Shown piece after piece: positions 21,273 through 30,103 of a DNA stretch of 64,000 bases (position 1 is its first letter; each line of letters opens with the position of its first letter). The stretch is from Cohnella abietis (GTDB taxonomy: Bacteria; Bacillota; Bacilli; Paenibacillales; Paenibacillaceae): NCBI RefSeq assembly GCF_004295585.1, contig NZ_AP019400.1, positions 2,261,501-2,325,500 of the forward strand, in the 5' to 3' direction. Below the pieces are notes generated by a model. It was not told the origin of the DNA. It searched no databases and saw only the letters and a list, made by a program, of their open reading frames with translations. The position numbers were made by a program, and so were the translations under genes.

Positions 21273-21308
21273 TCAGATCGGCTAGGAGTTCGGAAGCGAG
21301 CTGGGCTC
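21176..21308 (+). repeat. Imperfect 39-bp direct repeat, 94 bp apart
   Basis: Copies at 21176-21214 and 21270-21308. Both start TAGTCAGAT and share TTCGGAAGCGAGCTGGGCTC; the middle differs at a few bases. The first lies in the small frame at 21090, the second just after its stop codon. Confidence 0.8.
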
Positions 21309-21357
21309 GAATTCATCACGGCTAGTCTTCTTTTGAGGCTGAGAAAATAACGTGTTG

Positions 21358-21404
21358 GCTATCCCTCTTGATTCATTTGATGAGTCGAGGGATAGCTTTT
21401 TTTT
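21358..21404 (+). terminator. Strong intrinsic terminator
   Basis: Ten-bp stem GCTATCCCTC/GAGGGATAGC followed by eight T residues. Ends the relA/dtd region. Confidence 0.9.
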
Positions 21405-21621
21405 GATCTTTTTTGCCCATAATCCTCTATGTTTGTTGGGTAAAACTCCGCCAATTAACGTTTGTTTTCTGAGGATGGAGGAGGCTACAGCAAGTGTATT
21501 GTAGCAGCAAGGAGATAACGCTTACTTTTTTGTAACCTAATTGTAATCTCCCTATCATGCTTCCTTAAAGTAAATAGACTAATCTATAGACGACCCCCTT
21601 TTTCAATATATTTATAAAATG

Positions 21622-21652
21622 AACCTGTCGACATGTCGGCAGGTTATTTTCT
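21622..21652 (+). other. Hairpin, possible second terminator
   Basis: AACCTG-T-CGACATGTCG-G-CAGGTT, a nearly perfect palindrome followed by ATTTTCT. Found in the gene-free stretch 21405-21713, where I see no gene. ACGACCCCCT occurs twice there (21590s and 21700s). Confidence 0.5.
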
Positions 21653-21713
21653 GCCTTGCGACATTAAGTCGAAGGGCTACTGAGTAGTGAAAATCATGAA
21701 CGACCCCCTCTAT

Positions 21714-22168
21714 TGCTGCAAAAAATGATAATGAGAGTTGCACCAAGGAGAAATCCCACGTCATCGTCGCAAAATGCAACGATAAGAGCCAAGCTAAGGA
21801 GAAAGCCACCGTTATCGTCGCAAAATGCAACGATAAGAGCCATGCCAAAGAGAAAGCCACCGTCATCGTCGCAAAATGCAACGATAAGAGCCATGCCAAA
21901 GAGAAAGCCCCCGTTATCGTCGCAAAATGCAACGATGAGGGCCACGCCAAGGAGAAAGCCCCCGTCATCGTCGCAAAATGCAACGATAAGAGCCACCCCA
22001 AGGAGAAATCCCCCGTCATCGTCGCAAAATGCAACGATAAGAGCCACCCCAGGGAGAAAGCCCCCGTCATCGTCGCAAAACGCAACGATAAGAGCCATGC
22101 CAAAGAGAAAGTCCCCGTCATCGTCACAAAACGCAACGATAAGAGCCATCCCAAGGAGGACTTTCTTT
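21714..22168. repeat. Tandem array 1: 51-bp units, about 8.5 copies
   Basis: Eight copies at an exact 51-bp step from 21761 (21761, 21812, 21863, 21914, 21965, 22016, 22067, 22118), with a degenerate partial copy before. Each unit can fold a hairpin, ATCGTCGCA and TGCAACGAT around AA, then GATAAGAGCC and a variable purine-rich part. Because 51 is a multiple of three, frames stay open on both strands across the array, giving 17-residue periodic frames. None has a convincing ribosome-binding site, so I treat this as non-coding. It lies after a terminator and before the hisS promoter. Confidence 0.92.
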
Positions 22169-22260
22169 TCTTTTTCACAAACATCCGCTCTTCGGGATAA
22201 TCTCAGATTTTGATCCACCGATGCAACAATAACTTCGGTGAATAGCTGCTGGAAGCGACG

Positions 22261-22375
22261 TGGTCGGTGAACGGTGTACGATTTTTCAGGCAACGTGGGC
22301 TGGTAACGACTCGCTTGGTGGGTGGTGCACGATTTTTTTATGCAAGGTGGGCGGGTAATTCTAGCTTGGTTACTG
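22261..22375. repeat. Two-copy degenerate repeat, 51-bp step
   Basis: GGTGTACGATTTTT and GGTGCACGATTTTT recur 51 bp apart (22274 and 22325), with GGGCTGGTAA/GGGCGGGTAA following at the same offset. The sequence is unrelated to array 1, which ends 100 bp upstream, but the step is the same. Confidence 0.65.
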
Positions 22376-22512
22376 AAGAGAAGGCGGCTTTGTGCTTGAT
22401 TGGTAGGGATATGTTACTGCGAATTCAAACAAATGTAATGGGGTTACCCTAGTCGCACAAAAACAAAAACGCCGCACAAAAAATCCAGAGCATACAAAAT
22501 CGAGAGCACGCC

Positions 22513-22541
22513 TTGACATGCTCTCGGCAACAGACTACAAT
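22513..22541 (+). promoter_or_regulatory. Sigma-A promoter of the hisS T-box leader
   Basis: TTGACA, 17-bp spacer, TACAAT. A hairpin CGAGAGCA/TGCTCTCG (22501-22508 with 22519-22526) straddles the -35. Confidence 0.8.
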
Positions 22542-22547
22542 TAATTA

Positions 22548-22881
22548 CAATTGAAATTTGCCTTTAATTCTATGACAGGGAACAGTACTCCGGCCCCACG
22601 CCCCCAGAGAGGAAAGCCTTTTGGCTGCAAGCTTTCCGGCGATGATTGGACGAACGACACCCTCGAGAACCTGATGTGAAAGACACTGGCTCATTATTGA
22701 TGACCTAGAGTCAATTAGCATTAAGGCGTAGCCGGGCGTTAACCGGATTAAGCGCAAGCTGTGTAACGACGTTTCTTGGAACGGATAGCACGGTTTGAAT
22801 GACGGGTGGCACCGCGGGAGCATATAAAACACGCTCTCGTCCCTGACGATCTTAGGATCGTTATGGGACGAGAGCTTTTTT
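22548..22881 (+). ncRNA. T-box leader of hisS-aspS, Asp type
   Basis: Transcription-attenuation riboswitch that senses uncharged tRNA. Stem I contains GGAACAGTA, AGAGAGG and, on the 3' side of the specifier loop, GAAC-GAC-ACC, giving specifier GAC (Asp) at 22656-22658. The T-box proper is GGGTGGCACCGCGGG (22804-22818), with the UGGC bulge at 22807-22810. The terminator is GCTCTCGTCCC/GGGACGAGAGC (22833-22843 with 22865-22875) plus six T residues. A UGGC bulge pairs with an acceptor end having discriminator G, as in tRNA-Asp; bacterial tRNA-His has C73. A His codon CAC overlaps (22658-22660), but the bulge favours Asp. Confidence 0.93.
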
Positions 22882-22882
22882 G

Positions 22883-23078
22883 ACGATTCAGAAAGTATAA
22901 AATTCGTATACTTATCCTGAATCGTCTCCGACACAAACGTGATCGCCGTGAAAGGGACGGCATTAGCCGTTTATGCTTGTACGATCAGAAAGTATAAATT
23001 CCTATGTCTGTATACTCATCTGATCGCTCGATACAAACGTGTACCGCCGTTCAACGGACGGCGAAGCCGTTTACTTGT
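22883..23078 (+). repeat. Tandem duplicated 98-bp structured element before hisS
   Basis: Copies at 22883-22980 and 22981-23078. Each begins with a hairpin (ACGATTCAG/CTGAATCGT in the first, ACGATCAG/CTGATCG in the second) with inner AAGTATA/TATACTT pairing, then ACAAACGTG, a second small hairpin GCCGT...ACGGC, and a free GCCGTTTA that could compete with it. The stems differ but both sides change together, which suggests conserved structure. It lies between the T-box terminator and the hisS ribosome-binding site. Confidence 0.8.
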
Positions 23079-23101
23079 TTTCTGGAGAAGGAGTGATCGT
23101 A

Positions 23102-24385
23102 ATGAATTTTCAAAAACCACCAGGTACGCAAGATATTTTGCCTGGGAATTCGGAGCTATGGCAGTACGTAGAGAATACCGCACGCGACGTCTGTCGGCGT
23201 TACGGTTTTAGCGAAATCCGCACTCCAATATTTGAAGCGACGGAGCTGTTCAAGCGCGGAGTAGGCGAAACTACAGATATTGTAGAGAAAGAAATGTACA
23301 CTTTTGAAGACCGCGGCAAGAGAAGTATGACACTGCGACCAGAAGGTACAGCAGGTGTTGTTCGTTCCTATCTAGAGAATAAGCTTTTTGGAGAGCCTGA
23401 CTTGTCTAAGCTTTATTATATCGGACCTATGTTCCGATACGAGAGGGCGCAGGCAGGGAGATATCGCCAGTTCCACCAATTTGGCATAGAGGCCATCGGT
23501 TCGGCAGATCCTGCTCTGGATGCAGAGGTTATCGCTCTCGGGTACACCTTCTATCGTGAGCTCGGGCTTACTGGAGTTACAGTAGACTTAAATTCTGTTG
23601 GTACGCCAGCTGTTAGAGCAGAGTTTCGTGAGAAGCTACTTTCTTTTCTAACGCCAATAAAAGATACCCTGTGTAAGGATTGTCAATCACGAATGGAACG
23701 AAATCCACTTCGGGTGCTTGATTGTAAAGTGGATCAAGACAAGTTCGCGGATGCTCCTTCAATCGTGGACAGCCTCGACGAGGAATGCCTAGCTCATTTC
23801 TTGCGGGTACGCGAATGCTTGGATGAGATGGAAATACCGTATAATCTCAATTCTAGATTAGTTCGTGGATTGGACTATTACACGCACACCGCTTTTGAAT
23901 ATAAAGCTCAAGGCATCGGTGCTATTGATACCATTGGCGGCGGTGGTCGATATAATGGGCTTGTATCTGAATTCGGTGGGGATAATCAGCCTGGTGTTGG
24001 GCTTGGCTTAGGCTTAGAAAGAACGCTGCTATTGTTAGAAAGCCAAAAAGTTAAAACTAATGTAAACAGTGGCATTGACGTTTATATCGTTGCTCTCGGG
24101 GAACGGGCGGAAAAGGCAATACCAGCTTTGCTGCAGCAGCTACGGAATGCGGGCTTATCTGCGGAACGAGATTATCTTGGCCGTAAGACAAAAGCGCAAT
24201 TCAAAGCAGCTGAGCGCAATGGAGCTCGATTCGCGGCAGTGCTTGGAGATGACGAGCTGGAGCGCGGGGAAATTTCCTTAAGGGCAATGACGTCAGGAGA
24301 ACAGCAGGCGGTTAAGCTGGGTAGTCTGGCTGAAGCGATAAAAACATTTACTTTCACAGATGAAAAGGGGAACAACAAATCATGA
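23102..24385 (+). CDS. hisS: Histidyl-tRNA synthetase
   Basis: Charges tRNA-His. The 427-aa class II enzyme starts [20 protein letters not shown]. Motif 2 region is [28 protein letters not shown], the HisA motif is [13 protein letters not shown], and motif 3 is [15 protein letters not shown]. The C-terminal anticodon-binding domain runs from about residue 325. The ATG at 23102 has GGAGAAGGAG 8 nt upstream. It overlaps aspS by 4 nt, so both enzymes are made from one T-box-controlled transcript. Confidence 0.98.
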   Translation: MNFQKPPGTQDILPGNSELWQYVENTARDVCRRYGFSEIRTPIFEATELFKRGVGETTDIVEKEMYTFEDRGKRSMTLRPEGTAGVVRSYLENKLFGEPDLSKLYYIGPMFRYERAQAGRYRQFHQFGIEAIGSADPALDAEVIALGYTFYRELGLTGVTVDLNSVGTPAVRAEFREKLLSFLTPIKDTLCKDCQSRMERNPLRVLDCKVDQDKFADAPSIVDSLDEECLAHFLRVRECLDEMEIPYNLNSRLVRGLDYYTHTAFEYKAQGIGAIDTIGGGGRYNGLVSEFGGDNQPGVGLGLGLERTLLLLESQKVKTNVNSGIDVYIVALGERAEKAIPALLQQLRNAGLSAERDYLGRKTKAQFKAAERNGARFAAVLGDDELERGEISLRAMTSGEQQAVKLGSLAEAIKTFTFTDEKGNNKS

Positions 24386-26226
24386 TGCTCAAAAACATCG
24401 ATTGCGGTAAGTTATCCAAGGAAAACGTAGGTCAAACGGTTATTTTGAACGGCTGGGTTCAAGGCTGGCGAGATTTCGGAGGTATTCTTTTTATAGATCT
24501 CCGTGACCGTACAGGTATTGTGCAAATCGTCTTCAACCCTGAATTCTCTGGTCAGGCATTGGATCTTGGAAGCCGTGCGCGTAATGAGTTCGTTCTAGCT
24601 GTAAAAGGTAAAATTGTTGAACGTGATCCAGCTACATTTAATCCAAACCTTGCAACCGGTGAAATTGAAGTTCAGGTTGTAGAAGTGGAAATCATTAATG
24701 CTGCGAAAACACCACCATTCCCGATTGAGGATGGAGTAGAAGTGGACGAGTCGCTTCGACTGAAATATCGCTACCTTGATTTGCGTCGTCCGGAAATGCA
24801 GAAGACGCTCCTGCTTCGCTCTAAAGCGACTAAAATTTTCCGTGACTTCTTAGATGATAATGGTTTTATTGATGTGGAAACACCGATTCTAACGAAGAGT
24901 ACGCCGGAAGGCGCGCGTGATTATTTAGTGCCAAGCCGGGTTCACCCAGGTGAGTTTTTCGCATTGCCGCAATCTCCGCAATTGTTTAAGCAATTGCTAA
25001 TGGTCGCTGGTATTGAGCGCTATTATCAAGTTGCTCGTTGTTTCCGTGACGAAGATCTTCGTGCTGACCGTCAACCAGAATTTACGCAAATCGATGTTGA
25101 AACCTCCTTCCTATCACAGGATCAGCTTCTTGGTATGATGGAGGAATTGATGTCCCGTTTGTTCCGTGAAACAATCGGCGCTGAAATCGCAACTCCTTTC
25201 CAACGCTTGACTTACCATGACGCTATCCATAAATATGGCTCCGACAAGCCAGATTTGCGGTTTGGCCTTGAAATTGAAGATGTTACGGATATCGTCAAGG
25301 AAAGCGAAGTTAAAGTATTCGCCTCTGTTGCAGCTTCAGGCGGTGTCGTAAAAGCATTAAATGCTAAAGGCTGTGCAGGCTGGAGTCGTAAGGAGCTAGA
25401 TGAACTACAACCGTTCGCTGCTCGTTATGGTGGTAAAGGTATTGCGTGGATAACTGTTAAGGACGGCGAATGGAAAGGTCCGATCGTTAAATTCTTCAAG
25501 CCAGAAGAAATTGCAGCCTTAACTGAACGCTTAAACGTTGAGGATGGAGATTTGCTAACCTTCTCTGCAGACAAGCTGAAAACAGCTGCAGATGTCATGG
25601 GTAACCTTCGCTTGAAGGTAGGTAAAGAGCAGGGTCTCATCGACAACAAAGCATACAAATTCCTATGGGTAGTTGATTTCCCATTGCTTGGATGGGACGA
25701 AGAAGGCAAGCGTTTCGTAGCCGAGCATCATCCGTTCACTCGTCCAGTAGAAGAGGATGTTCCATTGTTCGATACCGATCCAGGTGCGATTCGTGCACAA
25801 GCTTACGATATCGTGCTTAACGGGTATGAAGTCGGTGGTGGCTCGATGCGGATCTACAAGCGTGAGGTTCAAGAAAAAATGTTCCAAGCGCTTGGTTTTT
25901 CCGCTGAGGAAGCCCAAGAGAAATTCGGCTTTTTCCTTGATGCTTTCGAATATGGAACGCCTCCACATGGCGGTATAGCTTTTGGTTTAGACCGTCTAAT
26001 CATGCTGCTAGCTGGACGTACAAACTTGCGGGAGACGATTGCATTCCCGAAAACCGCAAGCGCTACGGATCTGTTAGTTGATGCACCGTCCACTGTTACT
26101 GATCGTCAATTAGATGATTTGCATGTCCGTCTATCTGCTAAGGCTATCGCTGCTCAAACGAAAAATACTGCGCCTGCTGAAGGAGTCGCTGAGTCGGGCG
26201 AGCCTGCTGCTGAGATCAAAGGTTAA
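24382..26226 (+). CDS. aspS: Aspartyl-tRNA synthetase
   Basis: A 614-aa class IIb enzyme of bacterial type: N-terminal OB anticodon-binding domain ([32 protein letters not shown]), motif 1 and 2 with [27 protein letters not shown], a GAD insertion (about 280-410), and motif 3 [16 protein letters not shown]. The last 30 residues are an Ala/Glu-rich tail. Translation is coupled to hisS through an ATGA overlap. Whether it is the discriminating or non-discriminating (AspRS-ND) form cannot be decided by eye. Confidence 0.98.
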   Translation: MMLKNIDCGKLSKENVGQTVILNGWVQGWRDFGGILFIDLRDRTGIVQIVFNPEFSGQALDLGSRARNEFVLAVKGKIVERDPATFNPNLATGEIEVQVVEVEIINAAKTPPFPIEDGVEVDESLRLKYRYLDLRRPEMQKTLLLRSKATKIFRDFLDDNGFIDVETPILTKSTPEGARDYLVPSRVHPGEFFALPQSPQLFKQLLMVAGIERYYQVARCFRDEDLRADRQPEFTQIDVETSFLSQDQLLGMMEELMSRLFRETIGAEIATPFQRLTYHDAIHKYGSDKPDLRFGLEIEDVTDIVKESEVKVFASVAASGGVVKALNAKGCAGWSRKELDELQPFAARYGGKGIAWITVKDGEWKGPIVKFFKPEEIAALTERLNVEDGDLLTFSADKLKTAADVMGNLRLKVGKEQGLIDNKAYKFLWVVDFPLLGWDEEGKRFVAEHHPFTRPVEEDVPLFDTDPGAIRAQAYDIVLNGYEVGGGSMRIYKREVQEKMFQALGFSAEEAQEKFGFFLDAFEYGTPPHGGIAFGLDRLIMLLAGRTNLRETIAFPKTASATDLLVDAPSTVTDRQLDDLHVRLSAKAIAAQTKNTAPAEGVAESGEPAAEIKG

Positions 26227-26246
26227 TTAAAGGAGAGAGCTAACCG

Positions 26247-27005
26247 ATGTTGCATCAGTTCTCCAGAACAGAATTAGCTATCGGGCCGGAGGGACTGGAG
26301 CTGCTTAAAGGCAGCACAGTCGCCGTGCTAGGTATTGGTGGAGTCGGCGGAATTGCAGCTGAGGCTTTAGCGCGCTCAGGGATAGGCCGTCTTATCCTTA
26401 TCGACAAGGATGTTGTTGATATTACCAACATTAATCGTCAAATTCATGCGCTAACGACAACTGTCGGACAGCCTAAGGCAGATCTGATGAGAGATCGGAT
26501 AAAACAAATTAATCCAGAGTGTGACGTTATTTCACTTCGGATGTTTTACACCGAGGAGACGTATGAGGAGCTCTTCAAGTATGAGCTTGATTATGTTGTC
26601 GATGCATCAGATACAATTTCTTACAAGATACATCTCATTAAGCAGTGCTTGGACCGCAAAGTTCCTATCATTTCAAGCATGGGAGCTGCCAACAAGACAG
26701 ATCCAACTCGTTTTCAGGTTGCGGATATTTCCAAAACTACGGTAGACCCGATTGCTCGAGTCATTCGGAAAAAGCTGCGTCTTGAAGGCATTAAAAAAGG
26801 CGTTCAAGTTGTTTTCTCTACAGAGCTTCCAATTAAGCCGAGAGAAGATGTCACTCAGAGAATTGTTCCGGAAACAGCGCCTGAAATACGCAAAGCGCAG
26901 CAGCCACCGTCAAGTAATGCCTTTGTTCCTCCAGTCGCTGGCTTAATTATGGTTAGCGTGGTGTTTAAGGATCTGCTTGCAAAAGTAGACAAACCTTATG
27001 GATGA
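26247..27005 (+). CDS. tcdA: tRNA threonylcarbamoyladenosine dehydratase
   Basis: An E1/ThiF-like ATP-dependent enzyme that cyclises t6A to ct6A at tRNA position 37. The 252-aa protein has the nucleotide loop VLGIGGVGGIAAEALARSG (about residues 28-46), the VDITNINRQIHA block and a late PPSSNAFVPPVAGLIM segment. GGAGAGAG lies before the ATG. Located directly after aspS, as yrvM is in B. subtilis. Overlaps the following gene by 8 nt. Confidence 0.93.
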   Translation: MLHQFSRTELAIGPEGLELLKGSTVAVLGIGGVGGIAAEALARSGIGRLILIDKDVVDITNINRQIHALTTTVGQPKADLMRDRIKQINPECDVISLRMFYTEETYEELFKYELDYVVDASDTISYKIHLIKQCLDRKVPIISSMGAANKTDPTRFQVADISKTTVDPIARVIRKKLRLEGIKKGVQVVFSTELPIKPREDVTQRIVPETAPEIRKAQQPPSSNAFVPPVAGLIMVSVVFKDLLAKVDKPYG

Positions 27006-27645
27006 AGCGTTGATCAAGAAGCTTAAGCTGCCGAAGGATGGTAAGATTGCAATCATTGAACCACCGGAAGGCTTTTTGGAGCTTATTGGGATAACACTTG
27101 AGGATTCGCTGTTGGAAGAGAATCAACCAGGCGCGTATGATTATGTGCAATTATTTGCGACAAGCGTTGCCGATGTTGAGCGACTGGCTCTACAAGCTAT
27201 TCGTTTGGTAAAACCAGATGGCTTACTTTGGATGAATTACCCTAAAGGTACTTCAAAGTTGAAGGCAGATTTAAATCGTGATCGCGGATGGTCTGTCGTC
27301 TCTGAGGCGGGCTGGGAAGGTATTGCTCTCGTTTCTATAGATGAAACGTGGTCAGCTATGCGTTTTCGTCCATTGAGCGCCGTAGGCAGAACGCGAGTTA
27401 CTCCAGCAGAACGTCGGGCGGCAGGCACCGTTTCGCCGGTGACGTTAGATGTCCCGGACGATTTGCAGAAAGCTCTTGATACGAATCTAGATGCAGCTAC
27501 ATTCTTTGTTAATCTTGCTCCCTCGCACAAGAAGGAGTATATCCGCTGGATTATGGATGCTAAGCGTGAGGAGACTCGAATTTCCCGCGTCAAGAAGGCA
27601 ATAGAAAAGCTGGGTGGCGGGTTAAAGCGTCCATCTGATAAATAG
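26998..27645 (+). CDS. YdeI/OmpD-associated family protein with DUF3052-like N-terminus
   Basis: 215 aa. The N-terminal half (DGKIAIIEPPEGFLELIG...LVKPDGLLWMNYPKGTSKLKADLNRDRGW) resembles DUF3052. The C-terminal half carries the YdeI/OmdA signature (FFVNLAPSHKKEYIRWIMDAKREETRISRVKKAIEKL). The fusion is seen in other Firmicutes. Function unknown. It begins inside the last codons of tcdA and lacks a strong ribosome-binding site, so it is probably translated by coupling. Confidence 0.82.
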   Translation: MDEALIKKLKLPKDGKIAIIEPPEGFLELIGITLEDSLLEENQPGAYDYVQLFATSVADVERLALQAIRLVKPDGLLWMNYPKGTSKLKADLNRDRGWSVVSEAGWEGIALVSIDETWSAMRFRPLSAVGRTRVTPAERRAAGTVSPVTLDVPDDLQKALDTNLDAATFFVNLAPSHKKEYIRWIMDAKREETRISRVKKAIEKLGGGLKRPSDK

Positions 27646-27671
27646 CATCTCATTAAAATATTGTGTCAGTT

Positions 27672-27717
27672 AAAAAAAAGGCTATTCCGAGTGCATTATG
27701 CACTCGGAATAGCCTTT
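27672..27717. terminator. Bidirectional intrinsic terminator
   Basis: Sixteen-bp perfect stem GGCTATTCCGAGTGCA and its complement around TTA. The left side is preceded by eight A residues, so it is strongest for minus-strand transcripts from the coat operon; TTT follows on the plus strand. Confidence 0.92.
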
Positions 27718-27746
27718 AAGCATTGAGGAGGAGGTAAAGCATAATG

Positions 27747-28403
27747 CTAAGGTCGGTGAATAGTCTTGACGTGATCAAGATGGATAAAGGTGCTGGCGCC
27801 ATCCGCGGTGACCAATTCAACGAGATTGTTGTGAACGGATTTGAGTAAGCCTATTTTCTCAGGATGTTCTCCTAAGTCCAAAATGACGAACTCGTTCTCG
27901 AACTTTCTCAATTGCTGATCAAAGGTACGCGCGAGCGAGGCGGTTGAAGGATGGATAGGGAATTTATCTTGCTCCAGTGCGTAAGGTGTCGTATGTGGAT
28001 CGTAGGGTACCAGTATTTTTAGATGCCGCATCGACACATATAGCGATCTAAACATTGGAGAGTAGAATACGAAAAAGTCATTCATGATGCTTGTGACATA
28101 ACCATGAACCGTTTGACTACCAGCGATGTGCAGCTCAGAGAACATTCCTTTGGCGTTAAGCAGTACCTTACGGTAGGATAAATCCATTGTAGGGTCAAGC
28201 GGCGGCTCGGTCGGTTCACCGAAATTGGATTCGTGAGCAGGGCAGCGGGTCAATTGCTGGATATGAACGAGTGGGACATATAGAAATTGGAAGCCGTTAT
28301 GCAGGACAAGGATGTCGGTTCCGAGATCAATAAGCCTTCCTTTTATGGGAAGCCGAGTTCCGGATACGGTTAACGATACGGATTGGTTCAAGTAAGTTTT
28401 CAT
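27747..28403 (-). CDS. CotB-related spore coat-associated protein
   Basis: 218 aa with three short SH3/Lsm-like beta segments of the type found in CotB (VSLTVSGTRLPIKGRLIDLGTDILVLHNGFQFLYVPLVHIQQL; a middle copy around SIMNDFFVFYSPMFRSLYVSMRHLKIL; a last copy EFVILDLGEHPEKIGLLKSVHNNLVELVT...STFIHLDHVKTI). Lies 57 bp downstream of the cotB-like gene on the same strand and probably shares its transcript. GGAGGTG is 14 nt from the ATG, longer than normal. Coat role is inferred from similarity of the repeats and from context. Confidence 0.6.
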   Translation of the reverse strand: MKTYLNQSVSLTVSGTRLPIKGRLIDLGTDILVLHNGFQFLYVPLVHIQQLTRCPAHESNFGEPTEPPLDPTMDLSYRKVLLNAKGMFSELHIAGSQTVHGYVTSIMNDFFVFYSPMFRSLYVSMRHLKILVPYDPHTTPYALEQDKFPIHPSTASLARTFDQQLRKFENEFVILDLGEHPEKIGLLKSVHNNLVELVTADGASTFIHLDHVKTIHRP

Positions 28404-28460
28404 TGGTTCAGCGGGAGCACCTCCTTTGCGACTATGACTGATACTTGCGATAGGGATGAG

Positions 28461-29192
28461 TTAACGACGTGCGTTTCCTTTGCTCCGGTTGCGTTCTCCG
28501 CCTTGCCCGCTCTTATTTTTGTTGCCGCTGCTTGATTTCTTATTATTCGATTTGTTATTGCCGGATTTGTTATTGCCGGATTTGTTATTGCCGGATTTGT
28601 TGTTGCCAGACTTGTTATTGCCAGACTTGTTATTACCAGATTTGTTGTTGTTTTTATTGTCATTTTTGTTATCGTTTTTATTATTTTGATTTTTACCGGA
28701 TAAGGAAACATTTTTGATGTGGAATACGGGAATTCTTACTAGCTCGCGGTCAACGATCAATAACACATTGTCCTTAGATATTTCCGCTAGGAAACCATCG
28801 AGCTTTTCAGGTCCACCGCGGTTGATCTGAATGTGTTTATGGCGTAAACGATTAAGCAGTGATTGGAAGTTAGGGGCGCTTATAAAGCTTCTATGGGCAG
28901 ATCCTCTTGTCCGATTGCCACTGGAATTGCCGCCGCTTTTTCCACCATCATTTCCACCTTCGGTAATACTTTTTACATGAGTACCATTAACATAGACGAT
29001 AACATTTTCTGATAGAACGACTAAAAAATTACCGGGTATTGCAATAAGGACACCTAATACGCTGTCGGGTCCGCCACGGTTAATACGAACCTGTTGACCA
29101 ATCAAGTGATTGGCTTGCACTGCATGATTATGCTGTCCGGTTTGAGAGTGATGCTGGGCTGCCTGCTGTTGTGACTGATAATTAAATAACAT
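28461..29192 (-). CDS. cotB: Spore coat protein CotB-like
   Basis: 243 aa. Two copies of the CotB-type domain: VRINRGGPDSVLGVLIAIPGNF...VYVNGTHVKSI (about 30-78) and IQINRGGPEKLDGFLAEISKDN...VRIPVFHIKNV (about 115-160). A low-complexity C-terminus follows, made of Asn/Lys/Ser repeats with NNKSGN repeated six-residue units (18-bp DNA repeats near 28555-28645) and a basic end. In B. subtilis CotB is a surface coat protein phosphorylated by CotH on its Ser-rich C-terminus. Here Ser residues in the repeats may serve similarly. AAGGAG lies 9 nt before the ATG. Confidence 0.85.
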   Translation of the reverse strand: MLFNYQSQQQAAQHHSQTGQHNHAVQANHLIGQQVRINRGGPDSVLGVLIAIPGNFLVVLSENVIVYVNGTHVKSITEGGNDGGKSGGNSSGNRTRGSAHRSFISAPNFQSLLNRLRHKHIQINRGGPEKLDGFLAEISKDNVLLIVDRELVRIPVFHIKNVSLSGKNQNNKNDNKNDNKNNNKSGNNKSGNNKSGNNKSGNNKSGNNKSGNNKSNNKKSSSGNKNKSGQGGERNRSKGNARR

Positions 29193-29531
29193 TGATGCAT
29201 TCTCCTTCCATAATAGGGGAAATGGGTCGTTGATAGATTCGCTAAACTAACTATCCAAGAAGTGAAAGAGAGACAAATGTCTTCTGATCCAGATAAGCTT
29301 TTGATTCCTTATCCTTTGTCCCTCCTTTGCACTTGTAGGGGAAGTAAGTTTGTAATCTATATGTATGTGTCCCCTTATAGAAGGGATACGGTTGGTTGTC
29401 CAAGTAGAGTAATAAATCCGCATTTAATAGTAGAGAACAGCCCCTTTTAGTCTGTATTCTGCGCTTGTCCCTATCAATATCATGCCTCCTCTCATAGATT
29501 AAATAGTCTTCAAATAGGAGGTGTAGCATAA
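29193..29531. other. Divergent intergenic region between cotB and cotG
   Basis: 339 bp with no supported gene. A minus-strand frame (29251-29580) runs through it and into cotG but has no ribosome-binding site or known similarity. It should hold the mother-cell promoters of both coat genes; only the cotG side shows a clear -10. Confidence 0.6.
29493..29501 (+). promoter_or_regulatory. Possible sigma-K -10 element of cotG
   Basis: CATAGATTA matches the sigma-K -10 consensus CATAnnnTA exactly, 31 bp before the ATG. A clear AC-type -35 element is not seen at the expected distance, so this is tentative. Confidence 0.4.
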
Positions 29532-30068
29532 ATGAGTATTGAATTGCATGGAAACCAAGGTAACACTCGCTGTCGTCCAAAACGCTTCAACTGTAAATGC
29601 AAATGCAGACGGACAGTTAATGGTGGAAGGAATAACGGTGGTCAGAAAAGGATTTGCAAACCAATTGGAGGTCAACAGAATGTAGCGCCACAATATGGTC
29701 ATAAAACTTGGGGTAATTGGGGCGGTAATGAATCCAATTCAGGGACAAGCGGTCATAACCATAGTAGTGGACACAGCAGCGGACGTAGTGGTGGACACAG
29801 CAGCGGACGTAGTGGTGGACACAGCAGCGGACGTAGTGGTGGACACAGCAGCGGGCGTAGTGGAGGACACAGCAGCGGGCGTAGTGGAGGACACAGCAGC
29901 GGGCGTAGTGGAGGACACAGCAGCGGACGTAGTGGTGGACGCAGCGGCGGACGTAGTGGAGGACACAGCAGCGGACGTAGTGGTGGACACAGCGGCGGAC
30001 GTAGTGGTGGACGCAGTGGAGGACACAGCGGCGGGCGTAGTGGTGGACGCAGTGGCGGACGTAGATAA
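29532..30068 (+). CDS. CotG-like Ser/Arg/Gly/His repeat coat protein
   Basis: 178 aa. Residues 1-75 are basic with four cysteines close together (RFNCKCKCRR). From residue 76 to the end there are about 13 copies of an eight-residue unit, GHSSGRSG, sometimes shortened to GRSG. The DNA repeats in 24-bp steps. B. subtilis CotG is likewise a short protein of positively charged Ser-rich tandem repeats, next to cotB and cotH, and phosphorylated by CotH. The repeat sequence here differs from CotG, so the assignment rests on composition and location. GGAGGTG lies 9 nt before the ATG. Confidence 0.75.
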   Translation: MSIELHGNQGNTRCRPKRFNCKCKCRRTVNGGRNNGGQKRICKPIGGQQNVAPQYGHKTWGNWGGNESNSGTSGHNHSSGHSSGRSGGHSSGRSGGHSSGRSGGHSSGRSGGHSSGRSGGHSSGRSGGHSSGRSGGRSGGRSGGHSSGRSGGHSGGRSGGRSGGHSGGRSGGRSGGRR

Positions 30069-30103
30069 TAGAAGTTAGATGTTTTTAGGAAGTGAAGAAC
30101 GGT

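Noticed and set aside
21694-22293. Three long overlapping frames across array 1, both strands
   Set aside because: They exist because 51 is a multiple of three. No ribosome-binding site, and peptides are translations of the same DNA repeat.
22656-22660. His specifier (CAC) for the T-box
   Set aside because: The GAAC-GAC-ACC context and the UGGC bulge both favour Asp; CAC is noted as an overlap only.
28469-28717. Leu/Cys-rich plus-strand frames opposite cotB
   Set aside because: Antisense shadow of the 18-bp repeats in the CotB-like tail; no start signal.
29251-29580. 109-codon minus-strand frame upstream of and overlapping cotG
   Set aside because: No ribosome-binding site, no recognisable family, overlaps the cotG start and probable promoter.
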